Made by a program: the position numbers and the translations under genes. A stretch of DNA of 64,000 nucleotides from Geminicoccus roseus DSM 18922 (GTDB taxonomy: Bacteria; Pseudomonadota; Alphaproteobacteria; Geminicoccales; Geminicoccaceae). The stretch lies in the NCBI RefSeq assembly GCF_000427665.1, contig NZ_KE386572.1, positions 124,001 through 188,000 of the forward strand, in the 5' to 3' direction. The notes below the pieces were generated by a model. That model saw only the letters and a list, made by a program, of their open reading frames with translations, did not search any database and was not told the origin of the DNA. Shown piece after piece: positions 28,629-37,023 of the stretch. The stretch's first letter is position 1. The number at the start of each line of letters is the position of its first letter.

Positions 28629-28718
28629 GAGGGTGCCCAGGGTTCGGTACCCTCAAGATCGCTCGGATGCTCCCGGCTTCAATAGGCAATGGCCGGCCCG
28701 TGCGCGGACCGGCCGGAG

Positions 28719-29036
28719 TCACGAAGGATGGTGGTGATGGCCGCATCCATGGGCGGCCTGCGTCGGCCGCAGCGCGTACTCGACCATCTTCTTCAGGCAG
28801 GCCTGGCCCGGATCGGTGGTCTGGCCCATCACGCCGATCAGCGACACCCAGTCCTCGTCCGAGGCCTGCCCGGCGAACAAGGCCACCGCCTGGGCGGCGA
28901 ACGCGCCGGGCGCCAGCCCGGCCTGCGCCGCTGCCGCCTCGATGCGGCTGAGCAGCACGAGGTCGTCCATGCCCAACAGGGTTTCGGTGGCGACGTCCGC
29001 ATCGTCGAGGCGGGCGATCAGGTCGCCGAGCAGCAT
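28719..29036 (-). CDS. Small protein with metal-binding-like His tail, in the nar cluster
   Basis: 105 residues, mostly helical, ending in GCGHHHHPS. The ATG at 29036 is preceded by GAAGGA; the longer frame to 29126 overlaps the parvulin gene and is not used. It begins 14 bases after the parvulin stop, so it is the last gene of the narK-narGHJI-parvulin unit. The Cys/His tail could bind a metal. I do not recognise a named family. Confidence 0.65.
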   Translation of the reverse strand: MLLGDLIARLDDADVATETLLGMDDLVLLSRIEAAAAQAGLAPGAFAAQAVALFAGQASDEDWVSLIGVMGQTTDPGQACLKKMVEYALRPTQAAHGCGHHHHPS

Positions 29037-29049
29037 CGTCCGTCGTCCT

Positions 29050-29883
29050 TCAATGCACGTTGTGGTCGCCGGGTGCCGGGATCTCGATCCCCTCCACCCG
29101 GGCGGCGGCCAGCAGGCGGGCGACATACTGGGCCTGGGCCCGCCGGTTCACCGCATCCGCCAGGTAGCCGGCGATCCGCACCGCCACGATCTCGAACGGG
29201 AGCGCGGCGCCCTCGACCTTGCGGTCCAGCCGGATCACGTGGAAGCCGAAGCGGCTCTCGACCGGCTCTCGTGACAGTTCGCCCTCGTTCATGCGTTCCA
29301 GCGCCGCCTCGAACTCCGGCACGGTCTGGCCGCGCGTCACCTGGCCAAGCTGGCCGCCGATCTCCCGGGACGGGCAGGCGGAGTGCAGCCTGGCCAGTTC
29401 GGCAAACCCGCCAGGTTCCGCCGCCAGCGCCGCGATCGCCTGGCGCGCCTTGTCCCGCGCCTCCGCCCGCGCCCTGCCGTCGCCCGGTGCCGCGGCGAAC
29501 AGGATGTGCGCCGCCGCGCAGATCGAGGGCGTCCGGAAGCGGCCGGGGTTGCGCGCGTAATAGCGCCGGCACTCCTCTTCGGTCGGCTCCGGCGTGGCCA
29601 CCTCGCGCTCCACCAGGCCGCGCATCCGCGCCTCGTCCAACGTCTCCCGCCGGCCCTGCCCGTCCGTGAGCGGCGCCGCCGCGATGTCCAGGCGCCGGAC
29701 CTCCTGGCTCAGCGCCTCCCGCACCACGAGCGCCAGGGCGGCCGATTTCCAGGCTGCCGCAGGCGACCGCGCCGGGTGGTTCTGGGCCTCGCGGGAGATC
29801 ATCGCGTGCGGGATGACCACGCCATTGACCTTCACCACGGCTCGGTGGGCGGCGGGCTGGGTCTTGATGGTGCAGGTGGACAT
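29050..29883 (-). CDS. Parvulin-type peptidyl-prolyl isomerase (PpiC/NifM-like)
   Basis: 277 residues, no obvious signal peptide, so probably cytoplasmic. The parvulin domain spans about residues 120-220: AAAHILFAAAPGD, FAELARLHSACPSREIGGQLGQVTRGQTVPEFEAAL and SRFGFHVIRLDRKVEG. PpiC genes directly after narI are common in alpha- and betaproteobacterial nar operons, where they are thought to help fold or mature the nitrate reductase; NifM plays such a part for nitrogenase. It starts 36 bases after narI. Confidence 0.88.
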   Translation of the reverse strand: MSTCTIKTQPAAHRAVVKVNGVVIPHAMISREAQNHPARSPAAAWKSAALALVVREALSQEVRRLDIAAAPLTDGQGRRETLDEARMRGLVEREVATPEPTEEECRRYYARNPGRFRTPSICAAAHILFAAAPGDGRARAEARDKARQAIAALAAEPGGFAELARLHSACPSREIGGQLGQVTRGQTVPEFEAALERMNEGELSREPVESRFGFHVIRLDRKVEGAALPFEIVAVRIAGYLADAVNRRAQAQYVARLLAAARVEGIEIPAPGDHNVH

Positions 29884-29919
29884 CGGGCGGACCTCCTGGT
29901 GGCCGGGCGTTGCTGGCCC

Positions 29920-30696
29920 TTACTCGGCGGGCTGCACCGGGGTGGGGCGGATGGCGGCGGGCCGCATCTGGGGCGGCAGGTCACCGATGGCCGGGCGCTG
30001 CCTGGCAGCCGGCTGCAGCTTCTTGGTGCGCACGATCTGGTAGCCGGTGCGCCCGAGATACCAGACCGGGGCGGACAATGCGTGGACCAGGCGGGTGAAC
30101 GGGAAGAGCAGGAAGATCGTCATGCCCAGGAACAGGTGGGCCTTGAAGATCGGGTGCACGTCTGCGACCATCGCCGAGGCGCCCGGCTGCATCGTGACGA
30201 TGCCCTGCGCCCAGCTCATGAACTTCACCATCTCGCCGCCGTCCATGTGGCCGAGCGAGAGCGGGATGGTCGACAGGCCCAGGATCAGCTGCACGTAGAG
30301 GATCAGCAGGATGCCGATGTCCGAAAAGGACGAGGTCTTGCGGATCCGCGGGTCGAACAGGCGCCGGTGCACCAGGAGCGACATGCCGATAAAGCAGGCG
30401 ATGCCGGCGATGCCGCCGATCACGATCGCCATGCCCTGCTTGAAGCCGTGGCCGATGCCGAGCGCGTCGAACACCGCGATCGGGGTCAGCAGGCCGCCCA
30501 GGTGCCCGAGGAAGATCACCAGGATGCCGACATGGAACAGGTTGGAGCCGAGCCGGAGCTGGCGCGCGCGCAGGAGCTGGCTGGAGCCGGCCTTCCAGCT
30601 GTACTGCTCCCGGTCGAAGCGCAGCAGCGAGCCGACCACGAACACCGTGAGCGCCAGGTACGGATACCAGCCGAACAGGACGTGATTGAGCGTCAT
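29920..30696 (-). CDS. narI: Respiratory nitrate reductase gamma subunit
   Basis: 258 residues with five membrane segments. His residues that carry the two b hemes are visible in GSNLFHVGILVIFLGHLGG and in VADVHPIFKAHLFLGMTIFL. It passes electrons from quinol to NarH. The ATG at 30696 fits the family start MTLNHVLFGWYPYLALTVF; the longer frame runs into narJ. The C-terminal tail is Pro-rich. It begins 11 bases after narJ. Confidence 0.95.
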   Translation of the reverse strand: MTLNHVLFGWYPYLALTVFVVGSLLRFDREQYSWKAGSSQLLRARQLRLGSNLFHVGILVIFLGHLGGLLTPIAVFDALGIGHGFKQGMAIVIGGIAGIACFIGMSLLVHRRLFDPRIRKTSSFSDIGILLILYVQLILGLSTIPLSLGHMDGGEMVKFMSWAQGIVTMQPGASAMVADVHPIFKAHLFLGMTIFLLFPFTRLVHALSAPVWYLGRTGYQIVRTKKLQPAARQRPAIGDLPPQMRPAAIRPTPVQPAE

Positions 30697-30707
30697 GACG
30701 CCTCTCC

Positions 30708-31454
30708 TCAGGCTCGCGCGGGCGATGAATGGCTGACGGCGGTGCGCGGCGGCTGCGGGAGCTGCACGCCCGGTGCTGGGCGAAACGCCTGGCGGAACCT
30801 GGCGGCGAGGCTGTCGGCGCCGCACTCCTTGGTCGCGGCACCCGGCCCGAACCGGACCTCCTCCTCCGCCCAGGCGGCATCCAGGGCCTTCAGGTCGCCC
30901 GGATCGATATCGTCCTCGGGCTGCAGCGCCTCGAACGCGGCCTCGCTTGGCTCCTCGGCCGCCAGCGCCGCCAGCGCCTGGAAGACCGGGGCATAGTCCG
31001 ATCCCTTGCGCGCCAGGCGCAGGCCGATGGCGGTCAGGATGTGCGCCGGCTCGGAAAGCAGGCGGCGCGCCTCCGCTTGCGGCAGGAGCGAGGCATATTC
31101 CAGGAACATCGGGATGAAGTCGGGCAGGTCGCTGGTGGCGATGCCGAAGCCCTTCGCCTCATAGACGCCCTTCAGGTCGACCATGGCCTGGCCGCGGTCG
31201 CGGCTCTCGCCGTGGACGTGCTCGAACAGGTGCAGGGACAAGGAGCGGGTGCGGTCGAAGAGCAGGATGTAGGCTTCCTGCAGGTCGTAGACATCGCCCC
31301 GTTCCAGCCGGGCCAGCAGCGGCTCCAGGCCGGCACGCTGCGACGCGTCCAGGATTCGTTCCTCTGCCAGGACGGCCCGGATCTCCGGCACGGCGGCAGC
31401 CAGTCCCGGCGTCGGATAGGTCAGCAGGGCCGACATGGCCTTCAGGGTCTTCAT
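30708..31454 (-). CDS. narJ: Nitrate reductase assembly chaperone NarJ
   Basis: 248 residues of the TorD/NarJ all-helical family: SALLTYPTPGLAAAVPEIRAVL, then YDLQEAYILLFDRTRSLSLHLFEHVHGESRDRGQAMVDL, and DLPDFIPMFLEYASLLP. It keeps apo-NarGH ready for molybdenum-cofactor insertion. A 139-base gap carrying an unusual inverted repeat separates it from narH. Confidence 0.94.
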   Translation of the reverse strand: MKTLKAMSALLTYPTPGLAAAVPEIRAVLAEERILDASQRAGLEPLLARLERGDVYDLQEAYILLFDRTRSLSLHLFEHVHGESRDRGQAMVDLKGVYEAKGFGIATSDLPDFIPMFLEYASLLPQAEARRLLSEPAHILTAIGLRLARKGSDYAPVFQALAALAAEEPSEAAFEALQPEDDIDPGDLKALDAAWAEEEVRFGPGAATKECGADSLAARFRQAFRPAPGVQLPQPPRTAVSHSSPARA

Positions 31455-31547
31455 CGAGGATCTCCAGGGCGCGCCGCCCCCGTTGTCGTTCCGGCTCCGT
31501 TGTGCCGAGAACTAGCGGAAGGGCGCGCCGTCGTTCATTCGGGAGAT

Positions 31548-31579
31548 CTCCGTAGGTCCGGCTCAGGAAACCTACGGAG
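31548..31579. promoter_or_regulatory. Inverted repeat between narH and narJ with two ACCTACGGAG arms
   Basis: CTCCGTAGGT at 31548-31557 and ACCTACGGAG at 31570-31579 form a perfect 10-base inverted repeat around 12 bases, 14 bases after the narH stop. Each arm resembles a half site of the dyad before narG and fixK. It can be read either as two opposed regulator half sites or as an mRNA hairpin separating narGH from narJI output. Confidence 0.5.
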
Positions 31580-31593
31580 GTCCCTTCCAGGGA

Positions 31594-33123
31594 TCAGGCG
31601 ACCTCCATCGGGGTTTTCGCCTTCTTGCCCCTGGGCGCGCCGAACAGGTTGGTCTCGCTGTCGCCGCCGGCGCAGCCATTGCCGAACGAGAAGCCGCAGG
31701 AGCCGCGCAGGTCGTAGGCGTCCTCGATGCTCAGCTCGCGGTGCGAGGTCGGGATGACGAACCGGTCCTCGTAGTTCGCGATCGCCATGTAGCGGTACAT
31801 TTCCTCGATCTGCGCGCCGGTGAGGCCGACCCTGCTGGCGGCCCCCTCGTCGATCAGGCCGTCGATGGTCTTGGCCCGCATGTAGGTGCGCATGGCCAGC
31901 ATGCGCTCCAGCCCCGTCACCACCGGCTCCTCCACCCCTGCAGTCAGGAGGTTGGCGAGGTACTTCACGGGAATGCGCAGGCTGCGCACGTCCGGCATCT
32001 CGCCGTCCACCCCGATCCTGCCGGCCTCGGCCGCCGACTGGATCGGCGAGAGCGGCGGCACGTACCAGACCATCGGCAGGGTGCGGTACTCGGGATGGAG
32101 CGGGAAGGCGATCTTCCACTCCATCGCCATCTTGTAGACGGGCGAGCGCCTGGCCGCCTCCAGCCAGGCCTCCGGGATGCCCTCGGCGCGCGCTTGTGCA
32201 ATCACCTGCGGATCGCTCGGGTCGAGGAAGACCTGGAGCTGCGCCTCGTAGAGGTCGCGCTCGTCCGGCGTGGCGGCGGCGGCCTCGATCCGGTCGGCGT
32301 CGTAGAGCACCACGCCCAGGTAGCGGATGCGGCCGACGCAGGTCTCCGAGCAGACCGTCGGCATCCCGGCTTCCAGGCGCGGGTAGCAGAGCGTGCACTT
32401 CTCGGACTTACCCGAAGACCAGTTGTAGTAGATCTTCTTGTACGGGCAGCCCGAGACGCACATGCGCCAGCCCCGGCACTTGTCCTGGTCGATCAGGACG
32501 ACGCCGTCCTCCTCGCGCTTGTAGATCGCCCCCGACGGGCAGGCCGCCACGCAGGTCGGGTTCAGGCAATGCTCGCATAAGCGCGGCAGGTACATCATGA
32601 AGGTGTTCTCGAACTGGCCGTAGATCTCCTTCTCGACGCCCTCGAAGTTCTGGTCCTTGGACCGCTTCGCGAACTCGCCGGACAGGATCTCCTCCCAGTT
32701 CGGGCCCCACTCGATCTTCTCCATCCGCTCGCCGGTGATCTTCGAGCGCGGCCGCGCGGTCGGGAAGGCCTGGACCTCGGGCGCCTTCTGCAGGTGCTCG
32801 TAGTCGAAGTCGAACGGCTCGTAATAGTCATCGATCTCCGGCAGGTCGGGGTTGGCGAAGATATTCGCCAGCACCCGCCACTTCGAGCCGATGCGCGGCT
32901 CGATCCTGCCGTCGGCCTTGCGGGTCCAGCCGCCCTTCCACTTGGACTGGTTCTCCCAGTCCTTGGGATAGCCGATGCCGGGCTTGGTCTCGACATTGTT
33001 GAACCAGGCGTATTCAAGCCCTTCGCGGTTCGTCCAGACGTTCTTGCAGGTCACCGAGCAGGTATGGCAGCCGATGCACTTGTCGAGGTTCAGCACCATC
33101 GCGATCTGGGCGCGGATCTTCAT
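31594..33123 (-). CDS. narH: Respiratory nitrate reductase beta subunit
   Basis: 509 residues with four iron-sulfur cysteine clusters: CIGCHTCSVTCKNVW near the N-terminus, CEHCLNPTCVAACPSG, CRGWRMCVSGCPYKK (Trp in place of a Cys, as usual for the 3Fe-4S site of NarH), and CTLCYPRLEAGMPTVCSETC. It relays electrons from NarI to NarG on the cytoplasmic face of the membrane. It starts 14 bases after narG. Confidence 0.97.
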   Translation of the reverse strand: MKIRAQIAMVLNLDKCIGCHTCSVTCKNVWTNREGLEYAWFNNVETKPGIGYPKDWENQSKWKGGWTRKADGRIEPRIGSKWRVLANIFANPDLPEIDDYYEPFDFDYEHLQKAPEVQAFPTARPRSKITGERMEKIEWGPNWEEILSGEFAKRSKDQNFEGVEKEIYGQFENTFMMYLPRLCEHCLNPTCVAACPSGAIYKREEDGVVLIDQDKCRGWRMCVSGCPYKKIYYNWSSGKSEKCTLCYPRLEAGMPTVCSETCVGRIRYLGVVLYDADRIEAAAATPDERDLYEAQLQVFLDPSDPQVIAQARAEGIPEAWLEAARRSPVYKMAMEWKIAFPLHPEYRTLPMVWYVPPLSPIQSAAEAGRIGVDGEMPDVRSLRIPVKYLANLLTAGVEEPVVTGLERMLAMRTYMRAKTIDGLIDEGAASRVGLTGAQIEEMYRYMAIANYEDRFVIPTSHRELSIEDAYDLRGSCGFSFGNGCAGGDSETNLFGAPRGKKAKTPMEVA

Positions 33124-33137
33124 GGCGATCGTCTTCC

Positions 33138-36100
33138 TTACTCGGCAGCCTGGAGAGCGGCGGGGGCGGCCTCATGGGGGCCCTCCAGCCAGTCGACCTT
33201 GTCCATCTTGCGGATCACGACGAACTCGTCCCGGTTGGCGCCGACCGTCCCATAGTAGTTGAAGCCATAGGAAAGCTGCGCGTAGCCGCCGATCATGTGG
33301 GTCGGCTTCAAGACGGCGCGGGTGACCGAGTTGTGGATGCCGCCGCGCTGGCCGGTAATGGGCGAGCCCGGCGTGTTGATGATCTTTTCCTGCGCATGAT
33401 ACATCATGCACATGCCGTCCTTGACGCGCTGCGAGACCACGGCACGGGCCGAGATCGCGCCGTTGACGTTGTAGACCTCGATCCAGTCGTTGTCGGCGAT
33501 CCCCGCCTGCTTCGCGTCGTTCTCCGAGACCCACACCACGGGACCGCCGCGGTTGAGGGTCAGCATCAGGAGATTGTCGGAATAGGTGGAGTGGATGCCC
33601 CACTTCTGGTGCGGCGTGATGAAGTTCAGGACGATCTCGGGGTTGCCGTTGCCCTGGACGCTGCCCTGGACGGGCCGGATCGTCTTCAGGTCGACCGGCG
33701 GCCGGTACACGCAGAAGCCCTCGCCGAACGCCCGCATCCACAGATGGTCCTGGTAGAGCTGCTGGCGGCCGGTGAGCGTGCGCCACGGGATCAGCTCGTG
33801 GACATTGGTGTAGCAGGCGTTGTAGCAGACCTTCTCCGATTCCAGGCCCGACCAGATCGGCGAGGAGATGATCTTGCGCGGCTGGGCCACGACGTCCCGG
33901 AAGCGGATCTTCTCCTCCTCCTTGGGCAGCGCCAGGTGGGCGTGCTCCCGGCCGGTGAAGCTCTCCAGCGACTCCCAGGCCTTCACCGCCACCTCGCCGT
34001 TCGTTTCCGGCGCCAGCATCAGCAGGACCTCGCAGGCGTCGATGGCGCTGTCGATCCGCGGCAGCCCCTTGGTCGGCCCTTCCTCCGCGACCACCCCGTT
34101 CAGCGCCTTCAGCAGTTCGACCTCGTGCCCGGTGTTCCAGGCCATGCCCTTGCCGCCATTGCCGGCCTTGGCCATCAGCGGGCCGAGCGCGGTGAAGCGC
34201 TTGTAGAGGTTGGGGTAGTCGCGCTCGACCACCGTCACCTGCGGCATGGTCTTGCCCGGGACGGGCTCGATCTCGCCCTTCTTCCAGTCCTTCACGTCGA
34301 AGGGCTGCGCGATCTCGCCCGCCGTGTCGTGCATGATCGGCGTCAGGACCACGTCCTGTTCGACGCCCAGCACCTCAGGGGCGACCTCGGAGAAGGCCTG
34401 CGCCAGGCCCTTGTAGATCTCCCAGTCCGAGCGCGATTCCCAGGCCGGGTCCACCGCCGCGGTGAGCGGGTGGATGAAGGGATGCATGTCGGAGGTGTTG
34501 AGGTCGTCCTTCTCGTACCAGGTGGCGGTGGGCAGGACGATGTCGGAGTAGACGCAGGTGGTCGACATGCGGAAGTCGAGCGTGACCAGCAGGTCCAGCT
34601 TCCCTTCCGGCGCCTGGTCGTGCCAGACGACCTCCTTGGCCTTCTGCCGGCCCTGCTCGCCCAGGTCCTTGCCCAGCACGCCGTTGGAGGTGCCGAGCAG
34701 GTGCTTGAGGAAGTATTCGTGGCCCTTGCCCGAGGAGCCCAGGAGGTTCGAGCGCCAGACGAACAGGTTGCGCGGCCAGTTGGCCGGGTTGTCCGGGTCC
34801 TCGCAGGAAAGCTTGAGCTCGCCCGACTTCAGGGCCTTGGCGACATAGTCCTTCGCGTCGGTTCCGGATGCCGCCACCCTTCGCCCCACCTCCAGCGGGT
34901 TGGTCTGGAGCTGCGGGGCGGAGGGCAGCCAGCCCATGCGCTCGGCGCGGATGTTGTAGTCGATGATCGCGCCGTCCCAGGGCCCAGGGGGTGCGGTCGG
35001 CGACAGGATGTCCGCCACGTCCATCGTCTCGTAGCGCCACTGGTCGGTGTGCGCGTAGAAGGCCGAGGTCGAGTTCTGCTGGCGCGGCGGCCGGCCCCAG
35101 TCCAGCCCGAAGGCGAGCGGCGCCCAGCCGGACTGCGGCCGGAGCTTTTCCTGGCCGACATAGTGCGACCAGCCGCCGCCGGACTGGCCGATGCAACCGC
35201 ACATCACCAGCATGTTGATGACGCCGCGGTAGTTCATGTCCATGTGGTACCAATGGTTCATCGCGGCGCCGATGATCACCATCGACCGCCCATTGGTCTT
35301 CTCGGCGTTCAGCGCGAACTCGCGCGCCACCGCGATGATCTTGTCCCGCGGCACGCCGGTGATCTTCTCCGCCCAGGCCGGCGTGTAGGGCACATCGTCG
35401 TCGAAGGAGGTCGCCACGTTGGCGCCGCCGAACCGCTCGATGCCGTAATTGCCGAGGAACAGGTCGTAGACGGTCGCGACCAGGGCCTCGCCGTCGCCGA
35501 GCGCCAGCTTCTTCACCGGGACCCGGCGCTCCAGCACGCTGGCATGCTCGGTGGCGGCGAAGTGCTCGTGGGCGATGTTGCCGAAATAGGGGAAGGCCAC
35601 GTCCTCGAAGGCATCGGCGCTGTCGTAGAGCGACAGGCTCAGGTCGACCTCCTTGCCGTCGGAGCGCCTGGCCTCGAGGTTCCACTTGCCCTTCTCGCCC
35701 CAGCGGAAGCCCACGGAGCCGAGCGGCGCCACCAGCTCGCCGCTGGCCTGGTCGTAGGCGAGCGTCTTCCACTCGGGATTGTTGGCCTCGCCCACAGCAC
35801 CCGCCAGGTCGGAGGCGCGCACGAAGCGCTCCGGGACCAGCCGGCCGTCCTGCTTCACCAGGCGCACCAGCATCGGCATGTCGGTGTAGCGCTTCACGTA
35901 GTCGGTGAAGTACGGCACCTGCCGGTCGACGTGGAACTCCTTGAGGATCACGTGGCCCATGGCCATGGCCAGCGCCGCATCGGTGCCCTGCTTCACCGAC
36001 AGCCAGATGTCGGCGAACTTGGAGGCTTCCGAATAGTCCGGGCAGATCACGGCGCTCTTGGCGCCGCGGTAGCGGACCTCGGTATAGAAATGCGCGTCGG

Positions 36101-36884
36101 GCGTGCGGGTCTGCGGGACGTTGGAGCCCCACAGGATCAAAAAGCCGGCATTGTACCAGTCGGCGCTTTCCGGCACGTCGGTCTGCTCGCCCCAGGTCTG
36201 CGGCGAGGCCGGCGGCAGGTCGCAGTACCAGTCGTAGAACGACATGCAGACCCCGCCCAGCAGCGACAGGTAGCGGGCACCGGCGGCATAGGAGACCATC
36301 GACATGGCGGGGATCGGCGAGAAGCCGAAGATCCGGTCGGGGCCGTGGGTCCGGGCGGTGTAGGCGTTGGCGGCCGCGATGATCTCGTTGACCTCGTCCC
36401 AGGTGCCGCGAACGAAGCCGCCATGGCCGCGCTTGCTGGTATAGGCCCGGCGCTTTTCCGGGTTCTCGACGATCGAGGCCCAGGCGGCCACCGGGGTCAT
36501 CATCGCCCGCGCTTCGCGCCACAGCCGGAGCAGGCGCGAGCGGACCAGCGGGTACTTCACCCGGTTGCCGGAATAGAGGTACCAGCTGTAGCTGGCCCCG
36601 CGCGCGCAGCCGCGCGGCTCGTGGTTGGGAAGCTCCGGCCGGGTCCGCGGATAATCGGTCTGCTGGGTCTCCCAGGTGACGATCCCGCCCTTCACGTAGA
36701 CCTTCCACGAGCAGGACCCGGTGCAGTTCACGCCATGGGTCGAGCGGACGACCTTGTCGTGCTGCCAGCGCTTCCGGTAGCCATCCTCCCAGCGCCGGTC
36801 CTCGCGGGTGGTGATCCCGTGGCCATCCGAGAACTCGCCCACCGTGCGGTTGAAGAAGGTCAGCCTGTCGAGAAAGTGGCTCAT
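33138..36884 (-). CDS. narG: Respiratory nitrate reductase alpha (catalytic, molybdenum) subunit
   Basis: 1248 residues. The N-terminal FeS0 ligands are in THGVNCTGSCSWKVYVKGG, then QQTDYPRTRPELPNHEPRGCARGASYSWY, characteristic of membrane-bound NarG. Later parts show the molybdopterin-binding pattern ATWYEKDDLNTSDMHPFIHPL and HQKWGIHSTYSDNLLMLTLNRGG. It reduces nitrate to nitrite in the cytoplasm. The ATG at 36884 has AGAGGA upstream; the longer frame to 36995 covers the promoter region. A dyad site lies about 110-131 bases upstream. Confidence 0.98.
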   Translation of the reverse strand: MSHFLDRLTFFNRTVGEFSDGHGITTREDRRWEDGYRKRWQHDKVVRSTHGVNCTGSCSWKVYVKGGIVTWETQQTDYPRTRPELPNHEPRGCARGASYSWYLYSGNRVKYPLVRSRLLRLWREARAMMTPVAAWASIVENPEKRRAYTSKRGHGGFVRGTWDEVNEIIAAANAYTARTHGPDRIFGFSPIPAMSMVSYAAGARYLSLLGGVCMSFYDWYCDLPPASPQTWGEQTDVPESADWYNAGFLILWGSNVPQTRTPDAHFYTEVRYRGAKSAVICPDYSEASKFADIWLSVKQGTDAALAMAMGHVILKEFHVDRQVPYFTDYVKRYTDMPMLVRLVKQDGRLVPERFVRASDLAGAVGEANNPEWKTLAYDQASGELVAPLGSVGFRWGEKGKWNLEARRSDGKEVDLSLSLYDSADAFEDVAFPYFGNIAHEHFAATEHASVLERRVPVKKLALGDGEALVATVYDLFLGNYGIERFGGANVATSFDDDVPYTPAWAEKITGVPRDKIIAVAREFALNAEKTNGRSMVIIGAAMNHWYHMDMNYRGVINMLVMCGCIGQSGGGWSHYVGQEKLRPQSGWAPLAFGLDWGRPPRQQNSTSAFYAHTDQWRYETMDVADILSPTAPPGPWDGAIIDYNIRAERMGWLPSAPQLQTNPLEVGRRVAASGTDAKDYVAKALKSGELKLSCEDPDNPANWPRNLFVWRSNLLGSSGKGHEYFLKHLLGTSNGVLGKDLGEQGRQKAKEVVWHDQAPEGKLDLLVTLDFRMSTTCVYSDIVLPTATWYEKDDLNTSDMHPFIHPLTAAVDPAWESRSDWEIYKGLAQAFSEVAPEVLGVEQDVVLTPIMHDTAGEIAQPFDVKDWKKGEIEPVPGKTMPQVTVVERDYPNLYKRFTALGPLMAKAGNGGKGMAWNTGHEVELLKALNGVVAEEGPTKGLPRIDSAIDACEVLLMLAPETNGEVAVKAWESLESFTGREHAHLALPKEEEKIRFRDVVAQPRKIISSPIWSGLESEKVCYNACYTNVHELIPWRTLTGRQQLYQDHLWMRAFGEGFCVYRPPVDLKTIRPVQGSVQGNGNPEIVLNFITPHQKWGIHSTYSDNLLMLTLNRGGPVVWVSENDAKQAGIADNDWIEVYNVNGAISARAVVSQRVKDGMCMMYHAQEKIINTPGSPITGQRGGIHNSVTRAVLKPTHMIGGYAQLSYGFNYYGTVGANRDEFVVIRKMDKVDWLEGPHEAAPAALQAAE

Positions 36885-36993
36885 CTCGGATCCTCTCGGC
36901 CCCCGCACGCCCTCCAAAGGAGCGGGCGCGACCTGGTGAAGTTCTTGCTCGGGTGGTAGCCAGCGCCCGCCTCGCGGGAAATTCCGAGCATCC

Positions 36994-37015
36994 ACCTAAG
37001 GGATGTCCCGGAGGT
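36994..37015. promoter_or_regulatory. FixJ-like dyad site d upstream of narG
   Basis: ACCTAAGGGA-N2-TCCCGGAGGT, the best copy of the dyad: its two halves agree at eight of ten positions. It sits in the 139-base gap between narK2 and narG, centred about 120 bases before the narG start. It matches the fixK site closely, suggesting direct control of narGHJI by the same regulator. Confidence 0.65.
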
Positions 37016-37023
37016 CCCCGGGA

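Noticed and set aside
33174-36959. A 1261-codon open frame on the plus strand, complementary to narG
   Set aside because: It lies wholly inside narG on the other strand. Long antisense frames are expected in GC-rich genes because stop codons are rare opposite GC3-biased codons. Its protein is rich in His/Val/Asp/Arg with no domain.
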